From: Torymus aiolomorphi
Taxonomy: Eukaryota; Arthropoda; Insecta; Hymenoptera; Torymidae
Direction of reading: 5' to 3'
Assembly: GCA_036365515.1 (NCBI GenBank)
Contig: CM070877.1
Span: forward strand, 4,101,001-4,165,000
Length of the DNA stretch: 64,000 nucleotides
A program made the translations under genes and the position numbers. This document shows, one piece after another, positions 49,776-61,893 of this stretch (its first letter is position 1; the number at the start of each line of letters is the position of its first letter). A model generated the notes under the pieces. That model was not told the origin of the DNA. It made no database searches and was given only the letters and a program-made list of their open reading frames with translations.

Positions 49776-51343
49776 CCCACGTAAAAAAAGTTGAGATCAC
49801 AAAAAGATCGCTTTAAGATATGTCTCGATTATGGCACTATTTAATACTTTTTAAGATGAAAAGTCTCAACGAATAATTAAGATGATTTTAATATTTTTTA
49901 GTCGTCGCTACATTTGGCCTTTTAAAGCATTTTTAAGATGGTTTTCAGACATACAAAATTCATTATTTAATATCATTTTAAGATAAATTTGAGATGCTTT
50001 TGAAATGAATTTGAGACGAATTCGAGACGAACTTTCGTACTAAATTTAAGATGATTGTGAGATTTTTTAAGATGATGATAAGATTAATTTGAGACAAACT
50101 TTTATGACAACTTTAAGATGTCTGAAAAATGAATTGATTCCAAAATTAAAAAAAATTTTTTTTAATCATTTCTTTAAACCCGATTAAGGGATTTATACCA
50201 GAAGCAAGGCAAGCCTTGAAGTTTAGACTCTTGTTAAAGAGTGATTTAAAGGAAAGAAAGAAAGAAAGAAGGGATGGTGGGGACCCCCTCCGTCGCCCCC
50301 TACCAGTGAGGTACAGCCTGCCCGGATCACCGTCCAGGAGCCCCTTACGTAGAAATGAATCCACGTAGGAGGAGCCTGGGCGATTCCAGTTACCTCTCCT
50401 TAAAGAAGGAAATCAAAAAGAGGAAGTTGTGCATTACCCTGTAAGGGCACTTCCACACTATCAGAAGTTATAGAGCAAAAACGGCTGTATGGCTGGACTA
50501 CTATGTGGAGTGTAGAATGGGGAAAAACCTCGCTAGGAGTAAAAACCCATTTATCTTAAGTTAGTTGTTGAGACGCGTAGAATAACTTTATTAGACAGAA
50601 AAAATAGATGAGTAATTTATATAGGTAGGTAAAGGTGATATGCGGCAGAAGTGATTTAAAGGCTGAATCTCTCGGACTTATATACTCTCAACCTTTCAAT
50701 GTGTTTAGGGGTGCCCCGATCGATGCGCCGCGTAGCGTTTAACGACGGTAACAACCGATCGGAAGTAACCGAACTCATGGTTGTCATTTGCCGTCGCTAC
50801 GCGGCGCATCGATCGGGGCACCCCTAAACACATTGAAACGCCGAGAGTATATAAGTCCGAGAGATTCAGCCTTTAAATCACTCTTTAACAAGAGTCTAAA
50901 CTTCAAGGCTTGCCTTGCTTTTGGTGTAAACCCCTTAATTGGGTTTAAAGAATCGATTAAAAAATTTTTTAATAAATTTAAAAATTTTCGAATCAATTCA
51001 TTTATCAGAGATCTTAAAGTTGTCATAAAAGTTTGTCTTAAGTTCATCTTAAAAAATCTAAATATCATCTTAAATTCAGTACGAAAGCTCGTCTCGAATT
51101 CGTCTCAAATTCATTTCAAAAGCATCTCAAATTTATCTTAAAATGATATTAAATAATGAATTTCGTATGTCTGAAAACCATCTTAAAAATGCTTTAAAAG
51201 ACTGAATGTAGCGATGATTAAAAAAATATTAAAATCATCTTGATTATTCGTTGAGACTTTTCATCTTAAAAAGTATTAAATAGTGCCATAATCGAGATAT
51301 ATCTTAAAGCAATTTTTTGTGATCTCAACTTTTTTTACGCGGG
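49776..51343. mobile_element. Long palindromic element (about 560-bp arms) with a nested insertion
   Basis: The ends are CCC(A/G)CGTAAAAAAAGTTG in inverted orientation, with TA outside each (49774-49775 and 51344-51345). Left arm 49776-50252 plus 50663-50737 pairs with right arm 50795-51343. Blocks such as AGACTCTTGTTAAAGAGTGA, GCAAGGCAAGCCTTGAAG and GGGGTGCCCCGATCGATG occur in both. The central loop is about 57 bp and itself partly palindromic. A separate insertion at 50253-50649 interrupts the left arm. No coding capacity is seen, so it is a non-autonomous foldback element. Confidence 0.8.
50253..50649 (-). mobile_element. Retroelement-like insertion inside the long palindrome (397 bp)
   Basis: The sequence AGTGATTTAAAGG flanks it at 50240-50252 and 50650-50662, a 13-bp duplication. 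Removing one copy and the insert restores a continuous left arm that matches the right arm, so the insertion is certain in outline. In minus orientation it ends in a (TTTC)n tail, as in LINEs or SINEs with simple-repeat tails. It is GC-richer than its surroundings in the tail-proximal half. The family is not recognised. Confidence 0.75.
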
Positions 51344-51345
51344 TA

Positions 51346-52912
51346 GTTATCTTGATCGAAAACGTCGTTGACAGATTTTGAAACGTAATATCTCGTATAC
51401 GCCTAAGTAAAAACGAAAAAACAACTTATATCAAAACTTTCCTGTGAAACTACAAAACAATAATAATTACGAAATGAATAATAACGTAACTTTATCTCTT
51501 GTAACTTTTATTATTCTTCTAAATAACTTTTTTACGTATGAATATTCATTATAAATGCACACTCATATCTGCCATGAAGATCATAACATATTCACTTTAA
51601 ATACTTTGTTAATCAATATTAAAATTAGAAGATAAATCGATGAACTACATGTTCTTCATTTTATTAATAATACATTTTGCTCCATATCTCTATGAAAATT
51701 TTATTTCTTTATCTGACTGCCGTTCGTGTTGTATTTATTATTCTTCGTAAAATCATAACGGCAAGCGCAAGAAAAATTATTTTTCACTTGGAAAAGCTCG
51801 AAATTCCAAGTACATGCAATTTTACAGTCGTCTAAGTGAATGAAAGTTTTATTGAGCTTCAATTGATTTTAATCAACGCGATTTAATGAAGGATATAATT
51901 ATACTATAAATTTTACTTTGAATAATTTTTCTCTCAATCTTCATTGAATGTTCTCATCAGAAGTCAGGTTCCAGAAGTTAGGAAGGAAAAATTATTATTT
52001 CAAGAACTCTATTTTAGACATTTATTTTCCGGAATTAAATGTAAGTAATGATAAATTTATAAATTGTGCAAATATTTTAGTAATATTATCTTTCAATAAT
52101 ATGTGATATATCATCTCTTGAAGAAATTCTCTTCCCCTTCCGTTTAATGTTCTTTATTAAATTCTAGTTAGTACTAGGTATCACAATGAATTCGGATGAA
52201 AAATAACTATCATATGGGATTTTTCCCCACCCAAATGAATGAATAAAAACAAATGTATCATCACATATATTCCAATAATTTTGCGTAAAGATTTATCAGG
52301 TAATATTTGATCGATGGCAGCGGCTAAGACGAGTAAATATTTTCCATGCACCGCGGCGTAATCCCATAAAAGCATGTTTTATAAATAAACAAAGAATTCC
52401 CCGATTATTCCGGCTACGCAATATTTCCGAGACCCCGGCTTTTAATGCCGGTAAGCTGCCATCATTCAATTTCATTATTAAATCTCTTTCTCCCCCTCCT
52501 CTACCTCCTCCGTCTCTTCGACGAAAATAAAACGATAGAGAGGAGAATATAGAAGTAATAACTTTTCCCACTCCATCTTCACGGCCTCGACTTATATATA
52601 CATTCGTATGCTCGATTGTACTTCACTTTATTTGAATTGTTCATGTAATCGCTCTTTTGCTGCTCGGTTAATTGCTCTCAAGAAACTTCTTCTTCCCGGG
52701 GAAATTCGTTTTCGCGGGGCTTTCAATTCCCTTATCATATTTCCCGGACAGCGGCAGCGGCGGCTATTGATTGCTCTTTTTCTCTCTCTCTCTGTATGTT
52801 TCTCTCCCTCTTCCGTTAATACCCCGTTTCTCTCTATTTTTGTCCGCCCGGTCTCCCAGTTGTGTACGTCACTCGTCACATCGTTACGACGATTTTCCTC
52901 TTTAACGACGAC

Positions 52913-52988
<76 letters not shown>

Positions 52989-53961
52989 CACCTTTCATCT
53001 GCCGTGTATTTTTTTTCTCGCGCGTATATATTTACACACGAGCTTTGACGAGAGCGTGGAAAAACGCGGAGATTTATTGTATCCATCTTTCAAGGAGCGC
53101 GCTATTTTCCTGGAACGAAGAGACCAAGAGGATCAGTGAACTTTCGCTCCTTGGCCTTTCACCTTTTGACGTGTCACCGCGCCCACGCGCTAACGTCGCG
53201 AGAGAAAGTGAGAGGGGCTCTTATCAAATTTAGGGGATTCGAGAGCTACGCTCGCGTCGGATCACGTGTATACGTATACGTTTGAGCGTCAATTTTTCAT
53301 AGGCCTACGGGATAAACGACGCGAGTTTTATTAACGCGCAAGCGCGAAGAGATATCAATTTTTTTTATGTAGCGGAATGTATTACGGGTGGGCGGATGGG
53401 CTCGCGAACCATGTATTTACATATTTGGTGTGATGCTATTAAGTCGTATGTTTTTTCTGCTTCGTCAAGATATTCCGCTGTATTTTTAGCATGTATATTT
53501 TGAGGAATTATGGAGGAAGAGGCATTATCTTGATGTTGCGGAAGATAATAATTGTATTTCTCAATGTTGACTTTTTTGAACATTATTCTGAATCTATTTA
53601 GAGTTTAAGCAAATTAGTGATAATGATACTTCAAAAACGGACCATTTCGTAAAAGCTTTTATCTTTGTAATTGACAGTAATTTGTTTTTTTGAGAAATCT
53701 TTATGTATTTAAAATATTTTCCAAAATTAAGACACTCGTAATTCTACGATCCCGTATATTCTTTATTTTCGATAGTATATTAAAATAGAAAACAAATTGT
53801 AATTTTGTCTATAATTAAAACAACCTGTTTATTATTTTTACCAGTCTTAGCTGATTTTGGCTAAGCTTATTTCGCACCCGATTCCGCGCCCCTTTTAGTC
53901 ATTCCACATAAATTAGAATTAAAAAAACTGGCAAAGTAAATTGAGTTTTTTAACCATACAA
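51346..53961. other. Non-coding DNA with one large CpG-rich segment
   Basis: AT-rich to about 52380, CpG-rich at about 52380-53400 with the GA tract at 52914-52986, then AT-rich. The Glu/Arg-rich frames come from the GA tract. No gene is recognised. Confidence 0.5.
52914..52986. repeat. (GA)n microsatellite
   Basis: About 73 bp of perfect GA repeat in a CpG-rich segment. Confidence 0.95.
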
Positions 53962-54237
53962 GCGATATTCAAACGCGCTTCGCGCGTACTTTTCTGTTTT
54001 TGAGGTTATGTATGCTATCTTCATTACGTTTTACTTTGAACTTATTTAAGTATTTTTTCGAAGTCAGAACTTAATCATTTTTATACTACTCTAAATGTAA
54101 AAATTCCATTAAAAAATTCGAACATTAAATTCCAAACAGTAAATTTCTCGCGCCTTCTTCTTATCGACCTATCAAAATCAAGCCTTTAGATGCTTCAACA
54201 TGGCCGCTCATCACTTTTTAAAGAAGGGATCTAATAG
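53962..54237 (-). repeat. Dispersed repeat R-A, copy 2
   Basis: Inverse copy of 14941-15213 with only scattered differences. It is followed 38 bp later by a copy of the CCCTGGTAGAAA MITE; near copy 1 the same MITE lies about 745 bp to the left. Confidence 0.75.
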
Positions 54238-54274
54238 TTTTTATTGTATTAATCGTCGAATTAAACTTTCAGCA

Positions 54275-54529
54275 CCCTGGTAGAAAATAGACCAACTTCG
54301 TTGGTCAACATGTTAATCAAATGGGAGCATTTCTACTTAAGAATAACATTAAAATTTAATTAAAACTATTTAAAACTATCATTATATTTTAAAACATCTA
54401 CAATATAATATTTTCACCTGTATAAATAGTTATTTTTCGTCGATAATAGCAGCATAATCATGGTGTGACGTTTTTAATTTCAAAATTGACCAACGGTTCG
54501 CCAACCGATGGCTAGCATTTCTACCAGGG
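54275..54529 (+). mobile_element. MITE, CCCTGGTAGAAA family, copy 2 (255 bp)
   Basis: Begins CCCTGGTAGAAAATAG and ends CATTTCTACCAGGG. CA lies outside both ends (54273-54274 and 54530-54531), a 2-bp duplication. Aligns throughout with copy 1 at 13953 and copy 3 at 61643. Confidence 0.8.
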
Positions 54530-54700
54530 CAGTTTGTCATCTTTTGTTCCACTGCTATACGCAGTGCATATATTCAAATATGTTTTGACTCAATTCTGAC
54601 GATTTTCGTTTTCAATGGTGTTTAAATTTTTTTTTTTTTACTTTTCTCCTCTCTATTCTCGATTTTTATAAAATTTTAACGTTTATATTTAACTCTGTAG

Positions 54701-54742
54701 CCCTGAAGAGGGAAGTAATAAAAAAACTCCCGAAACCTTGGC
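54701..54742 (+). repeat. Hammerhead-like hairpin, third copy
   Basis: Reads CCCTGAAGAGGGA, an A-rich loop, ACTCCCGAAACCTTGGC. It has the hammerhead order CUGANGA, stem II (GGGA/TCCC), GAAA, and outer GCC/GGC pairing. It is a diverged relative of the hairpins at 46443 and 46787. Surrounding sequence is AT-rich and no retroelement body is recognised. Confidence 0.4.
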
Positions 54743-55270
54743 AAACTAACGGAAAAACTTAATAATTTTTGTTCGTCAGCCTCCAAATCTTTCAAACTCA
54801 AATTCATTAAAGCAAATTGAGCCTTATTCTCTTGCCACATTAACGAATCAACATCAACACAAAAATTAAAATCCAACAATCCTTTGCTATACATAATTCG
54901 TAAACACTCCATTTCTGAAAAATAATTAAACCTCATTTCCATTCCCAACTGTGACGACAACCTCCCTAACCCCCAGCAGCAATTTCCACCCCCTAGACAT
55001 CCGCCACAACAGCGCAGGGTTAAAAATCGCCGCCCCGCGCGCCGCTCGCTAATCCCGAGCGTACACGAGATCACGTATAGACATACACACGTGCGGCGCG
55101 GCCGGATTATTAACGGGCGAGAGCCGTCGCCGCGCGCGGAGCGGCGAAGAATGGGGCAGAGGCGAGGAAATGCCACGATCGCAAGTTCGAATGGAATTCC
55201 ACGGAGTGTCGAAGCCCCGCGAGCGAGTCACGTACTTCCCTCCGCAGCTTCTTCTTCTTCTTTGTCACCG

Positions 55271-55278
55271 TCGTCGTC

Positions 55279-55317
<39 letters not shown>
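55271..55317 (+). repeat. (TCG)n then (CTG)n trinucleotide repeat
   Basis: Three TCG units followed by about twelve TGC/CTG units in a CpG-rich segment. It would encode Leu, Cys or Ala runs, but no gene context supports translation. Confidence 0.9.
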
Positions 55318-55318
<1 letters not shown>

Positions 55319-56805
55319 CCGTTATATATTTTCCCTTGGCGCGCGGGGGAAAAGTCTCGGAACGTATTATGGGGCGGCGAGTTGCTCGTCGCCTGTTTCG
55401 TTTCTAATTTTGTGGTAGTTTGTTTTATTCTTGAATGGCGTCGGATACGTAGTTATTAGGAAACAGCAAAATTGTGTATACAAATATTATGGTCTTGAAT
55501 TGAGTAATTGGTTTTTGACGTTTGGAATATTTTAGCTATAATGTACTTTGATAGAGGGTGTAAAGATTAATATACGAATAAATAATTTGTAAATGTAATA
55601 TAAAAATTAATTGTCTATAGAAAAGATGTAAGAAAACTTATTTTCTAATATTTTTTATTACATCAAACAACCTTTTTGTTGAACAATTGCACTTAACAAA
55701 TAAATTATATAAATAAATAATTTTTACGAACGAAAGAAGGACATATTTTGACATATGCGGATAGACTTGTCTATATCCACGGAAATAGAAACATGTTCAT
55801 CGCTACAACCCACGGATGAGTAAGTATATGTTATTTATACTCTTGTTCGACTACTAAAATTATTATAAAGCAATATAAATATCGTTTTGCATGAATAATT
55901 AATTATTCCATCTATTTTGATCACTTACAGAGATTAAGCAAATGGATGTACTGATTTATGAATAGGCTGTTTGCATCAGATTTTATTGATTGCTTTAGTT
56001 TGGTTTGGTGTATTTTTAGGGTGATCGAATACTAGCTTACTTTTAGCTAGAGCCTCGTTCTCTTATATATTCGTACGGAAACAATAAATTATTTTTGACT
56101 GACTTGACTAACTAATAATAATATTAAATTATTCTACAGAATACTATCATTAATCTTTGTTTCCAAATTGAAATTTATAATGCAACTATAAATGCAACTC
56201 TCATGATAGATTATCAATATCAATGACTGAAAACTTTGAAAACCAGAAACCTTTTTCTTGAAAAGTATTAAGAATATAATTTTCTTTCAGTAAACTCACC
56301 ACACGTCGCGATAAGGATCTATTCAGTTTCATTCAATTTCCGAAGGCGAGTAAAAAATTTTTCTAATTTTATCAAATAATGACTTTCCCCTCCCCCCATC
56401 ATCTGAAATCAAATATTTTTCCACGCCCGCTGCTGAGGAAACCTAATACCATCCCTTCTCGACGATTCCCACATTCGTTATCGCGGAAACTATGCAAAGG
56501 CGAGGGAAACCCAATTACACGAATCCGCGATCTTCAAAACGCGATTTTCCTGGAATTCCAACTCGAGAGATCGCCGGTATAGATCTATCAAAAATAGACA
56601 GAGCTAATCGAATAGGCACCGCGTGCACACACACACACAACACACACACGCGCGCGTGGCGAGCGTAACGATCGAGCGCTTATATAACGCGCGCAAGGGG
56701 AAGGCAATCAGCAGATGATCAGAGCGAAAGGTCAGGAGATAACGTTGGGGGAGCGGTATAGGGCCGCCCTCGAGCCGTTTATACGAATCGCTTTCGATGA
56801 GTTCA

Positions 56806-56810
<5 letters not shown>

Positions 56811-56858
<48 letters not shown>
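56811..56858. repeat. (GA)n microsatellite
   Basis: About 48 bp of perfect GA repeat, 136 bp before a second and longer GA tract. Confidence 0.95.
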
Positions 56859-56861
<3 letters not shown>

Positions 56862-56990
56862 CGTACCGTTATAGAGCGAATCCTTTTACGCCCGTTCGCC
56901 GAGAGATGCAAAGTGTCGGGTTTTGGTGTGTTTCAGGTGGAGAGAGGAGCTAGCGAAATTATATTCGCCGGTGCGTCTGACGTTCGAAAG

Positions 56991-57124
<134 letters not shown>

Positions 57125-57640
57125 CCTGGAGTCATCGTAAAATTCGTTTGTCTAATGCTTTAGGCGCGCGCCGCGAGGCTAAGGACGTGTTCGCGTCGAT
57201 AAACGTGCGCGAGTTGTGATTCTGAAGGTAAAGAGGGGGTAGCTCAAGGTTAATGTTTCTTTCGGGCGATAATTACAAAAATCTATTTGAAAATATATAA
57301 TTTGGGTAATTTTGGTATGGCGTACAAAAATTATTCAGAGAAATTAAGGTTTAAAAGTTAAGCTTCGACTTTCAGCTTTGAAGTGTAACAAGGTGTAGAA
57401 AATAACAGTTGTAATAGAATAACTAAGTCAATCCTGACACAAAATGCACTTGTATTATTACGAAAAATCGCGTTAATATAATGTAGAGCCCTTGAAAGAA
57501 GTGTGTATTTTGGGTCTACTAAAGGAAAAAGGAGAGTGGTTGTCAAAAGTCAGCACAAACAACGGTGTACTTATGAGCGAGTTGCAGATGCGTGAATACA
57601 GGAGAGTTTCGAGTATAAGAGAGAACGTGTTAACGTATAC

Positions 57641-59259
57641 ATGTCTACCTGCGGGTCAAAGATTTTGCTCAAACTTTAGGATATATTTCGAGCCTTCTTT
57701 TAAAAAAATGTTGAAAATTTGACTTTTCTTCAAACGATAATCAAACAATCTAAATAATTACTATCAAATTTTTACATAAAGATGTACTATATATGCTCGT
57801 TATTAATGCTATCTAATTGTGACATAATGATTTATTACAATAAATTGTAATATACAATTGTTACATAATGATTTATGGCAATATTATAGTATTTTTCAAG
57901 CAATAAATTTAGATAGTCTCGTCGAATCAGTTAAGGTATATTTCATTGATGCAGGTATTAGGTATATTTCATTAATGCAGATAAATTCAGATAAAATTTC
58001 ATTCATAAGAGAATGCAATTATACATAAAATTGTTAAATATTAATTATGTCAATGATTCACTTTAATATACATAATAGTACAAAATAGAAATTACAATTA
58101 TAGTTAGTGGAGCGGATAATTTTTGTAAACTTATTTTGATTTTCCACGAATTGCTAGCTACTGCTTGTAAATATACGGTACAAGCGGGCTTACAGTACCG
58201 CACATAAGAATCAAAGTAAATATTTGAAAGTTTGTTTCATTCAAAAATCAGTATTTAAAGTGATATAGTTTGCTTTAGGTACATCAGTGCCTATGATTAA
58301 ACAGTTTTCAAAATGAATCATTCATTAATATGTTCACACGAGAATAATAGAAAAAAAGTATGTGCTACTTATGGGTCGAAGATTTCTATCGGTAAAAAGA
58401 ACCCTGAGTATTTTCGGGTCACACGCATGTATAATTATTATGATTTGTATAACTGCAAGTTTCAGTGTATAATATCTAATAAATAAGAGTTTAATTGTAT
58501 AAATAGGTTCTTTTATTTGAATTGATTTTAATTTATTCCCTTGTAAACTCCACTGATAAACTTATTACATATAATTTTACTCAGCAGTAATTCTAAGAAA
58601 TTCAAAAATTAAACCTTTACTTTTTAGATATAAGATTATCCAAACATATTAAAACAAAAACACTATAATATTGCCATAATTAAATTAATTTGTTAAGCAT
58701 GTCGTAGTATTAATAATGAACACTCATAAGAAAATAGTTTTTTCGCTATTTCTCGAGAAAGGGAATAGGTAAGATTTTCATTCAAACGAATTTTTAACGT
58801 GTAAAATATGTGCCATTTGAACCCCATTTTTAATTTTCTTCCACATTTTAGTAAGATCTATTGTGGTTTCTAGAGCACCATGTGAAGTTGAGCAAAGAAA
58901 ATGCACTAAAAATTCGCAAAGATCTGCTTCTCCACTTCGCTCATATTTTAGTACATTTACTTTGCTGAACTTGAAACTACCTTACCTTTCGTAAAAGTTA
59001 ATATTTTCTAATACTGAAAAAAGTGGATGAAAGCTCTCTTTTTCTAGTTTCATTTTCTATTTTTAAAGTTGTACATACAATTTTTTTAGTGGTTTGATTA
59101 TAGTTTGAAGAAGAGTCTGTTTTTCAACATTTTTTTTAAACGATTTCAGATATCCATAACTTGAGTTTTTTAGAGCGTTTCGGTCTACTATTGTGGCTTT
59201 CTTCATATTTTCACTTCCTAAAGTTTGAGCCAAATCCCTGGTCGCAGGTAGTACACGCT
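57641..59259. repeat. Diverged inverted-repeat pair, possible old element
   Basis: Sequence at 57641-57760 (TACCTGCGGGTC, TTGCTCAAACTTTAGGA, TTTAAAAAAATGTTGAAAA, CTTCAAAC.ATAATCAAAC) recurs in inverse at about 59100-59259 with gaps. It may be the remains of a DNA transposon about 1.6 kb long. No terminal motif or target duplication is clear, and the interior is AT-rich with no supported gene. Confidence 0.4.
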
Positions 59260-61640
59260 TCTATGGAAATTGAAAACAATCAAAATACATTTGATTATTA
59301 AGAAAAAGAGTTATTTAATGTAATAATTTATGAGTTAAAAATAACCATTTATTGGTAATATCTTGTATAGTAAGGAAATTCCCATAATCTTGAAAGAAAG
59401 TACCATAAAAAGAGTAAAGTATATTACAGATTTTCAGTGTATGGACGATGGTCATATCGAATGGAAAGAAAAATTTCAAACAGAAAGGAAACGCTATTTC
59501 TTACTAAATCTTAAAGAAGTTTATGTTACAGTTTATAAACATATGAATTTAATGAACGAAAAAATCACTACTGAGAACTAGAAGGTTTTACTAGAGTTGC
59601 GCTTAATACTCGATTATTTTCTTATTGCTTTTATACCGAGTTCATGCCACTCTACTTTATAAACCGTTCTGCAACATTTGTTACAAAGTATCCTCAATAG
59701 CCATATACTTTTTAATACCTAACTTCCTTTCAATTTCCAAGAACGCTGTAAGATATAAAAAGTATTATTTGATCACTTTTAGCAATTGTATCTGAATATA
59801 CCGTTGATATAAAATTGTATTATATTATTATTGTATTATTTCGACAGTAAACGCTAATTAGGTTTCACATATTTTACGTTACAATAAAATTTTCGATTAA
59901 ATGTAAATTATAACTCTAACATGTCAAAATCCTAATTGAAATTTTATGTTTTCGTATTCATCATTTGCATTTTTAAATTTAACGCTTTACGATTGTGAAT
60001 TAAAAGGTAATAAGTGACACGTGTACGGATCTTTTTTTTTCCATTTTTAAAAGCGTGAGAGGCTCTAAAGTATTACAACTGCCATCAAACTTGCTGGAAT
60101 GTGAAATCATAATACTAAAAGACATTTCGCGCATTATAACTTCAAAGTACACAATGCATTTTATAATTCAATAAACTTTTCAATCACCATCAGAGTTTAC
60201 GAATTCCGAAAATACGTTATTAATCGTTACGGCACACGTGCACACTTGCGCGGGCGTACGCCACGTCAGAACAGATTAAAGTAAAAAAAAGGTGCATTAT
60301 TCGTCCTTTGATTTGCAATTACTTGCCGTTTTAAAATATTAGTATTCACTTCTGTCGCGAATCATTTAAATTTTCAGCCCCAGGCCACTGCTACCCGCTA
60401 CTGCAAAAATCTCCCGACGCGGATCGAACATTTCTGTAACTTCGTTCGCCGTCCAATCTCGCCGGTAATTATTCGACAATTCCCCTTGTGCGCCGCGCCA
60501 GTGACAATACGCACTCCCGAAAAAAGCGCCGTTTTCACGAGTGCCCGTGTAAATTCGACGGCGAGTGGCGTCATATTTTCGCGATATAACATCCGTCCGC
60601 TCTTTTTTCCCCTCTCTATCGCCGCTGTTTTCACTTACACTCGGCTTTTTCCTTCGAGCTGTCGAAAAAAAATTTTTTTTTCCACGTAAAACTCGCACGT
60701 GTGAGTATGGCAAAGCCTTTGCTATCGGACGAATTTTTTGTGCCCTAAGCGAATATATGTAAACTTTTTCGTCGTGAATTTTGCAGGGCAAGCCGACGCG
60801 TATCTATCTCCTCTCCTCCTCGACGCGAGGTCAATCCGCCTGCGTACGCGTGCTATTTTTTCTCTGCTCGTCCGGACGCGACGCTTGTGTATAGTATATG
60901 TATATACGATCGAATTACACGTCAAATCGATGGGTGAAAAAATTTGAAGTCTTTGATATGCTGACACGTTGACGTTTTCGACGGGACGAGCAGACGTAAA
61001 TGAAGTAGACGTGCCAATAGATTACTAGTTGGGTATTGGCTTGTTTAATTAATTATATTAATTAAATTGTGGATTTTTCAGCGGCGTAGTTGTAATTCTA
61101 ATTTAATTATCCTTCATTCATTATAATAAGCTCGTCTCGAAAATAATAATTTACCACTAATTGAAATACACGTGTATGCGATCGGAAATGTGGTAAACTT
61201 TTATGGAGCTGGAAATCCTTTAATATCAAGGTAAAAAATCAATTTTTCAAGCTGAAAACTATGAAGGGTCTTGTAGTCGATGGACTAAGCGAAAGCTACC
61301 CATTTATTTTCAATCCCCTAAATCCCTTACCTTGTAACAATGGCTAAATTGCTTTTGGGTCGTCATATTACACAATTTGTTATATCTCCAATATACTCCA
61401 TATTACCCAAACTTTATTTAATAAAAATTCAATCGCGAATAAGTATTCAAAATTAAATAGTTTCTGTGGTTACCGAATTGTATATTATTTGCAAGTATTT
61501 GACATTATATAATAAATAGAATAGTACTCTACTGTTGACATAAAATAACGTAACTTCTAACAACAATAGTTAACTCTAAATATTTTGTTTGCATTTGAAT
61601 GTATAGCAAAATTACTCGTATTAAATATACAAACATATCA
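59260..61640. other. Non-coding DNA, one CpG-rich segment
   Basis: AT-rich except for a CpG-rich segment at about 60210-60990. A 72-codon frame at 59363-59581 is in AT-rich DNA and not obviously compositional, but has no recognisable domain or splice context. No gene is called. Confidence 0.5.
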
Positions 61641-61642
61641 GT

Positions 61643-61891
61643 CCCTGGTAGAAAATAGACCAACTTCGTTGGTGAACATGTTAATCAGATGGAAGCGTTT
61701 CTACTTAAGATTAACATCGAAATTTAATTAAAACTATTTAAAACTATTACTATATTTTAAAGCATCTACAATATAATATTTCCACATGTAGTTATTCTTC
61801 GTCGACAATAGTAACATAATCATGGCGCGACGTTTTTAATTTAAAAATTGACGAACGGTTCGACTACCGTTGGTTAGCATTTCTACCATGC
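61643..61891 (+). mobile_element. MITE, CCCTGGTAGAAA family, copy 3 (249 bp)
   Basis: Begins CCCTGGTAGAAAATAG and ends CATTTCTACCATGC, a mutated right end. GT lies outside both ends (61641-61642 and 61892-61893). The interior follows copies 1 and 2. Confidence 0.75.
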
Positions 61892-61893
61892 GT

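Noticed and set aside
50788..51141. 117-codon plus-strand open frame
   Set aside because: Lies wholly in the palindrome arm; the opposite strand of the other arm gives the same peptide, so it is a by-product of the repeat.
54676..55176. 166-codon minus-strand open frame
   Set aside because: Its end lies at the hammerhead-like hairpin and its start in CpG-rich DNA; no domain seen.
59363..59581. 72-codon plus-strand frame in AT-rich DNA
   Set aside because: Reads somewhat like protein, but has no domain, no splice partners found by eye and no repeat relationship; insufficient support.
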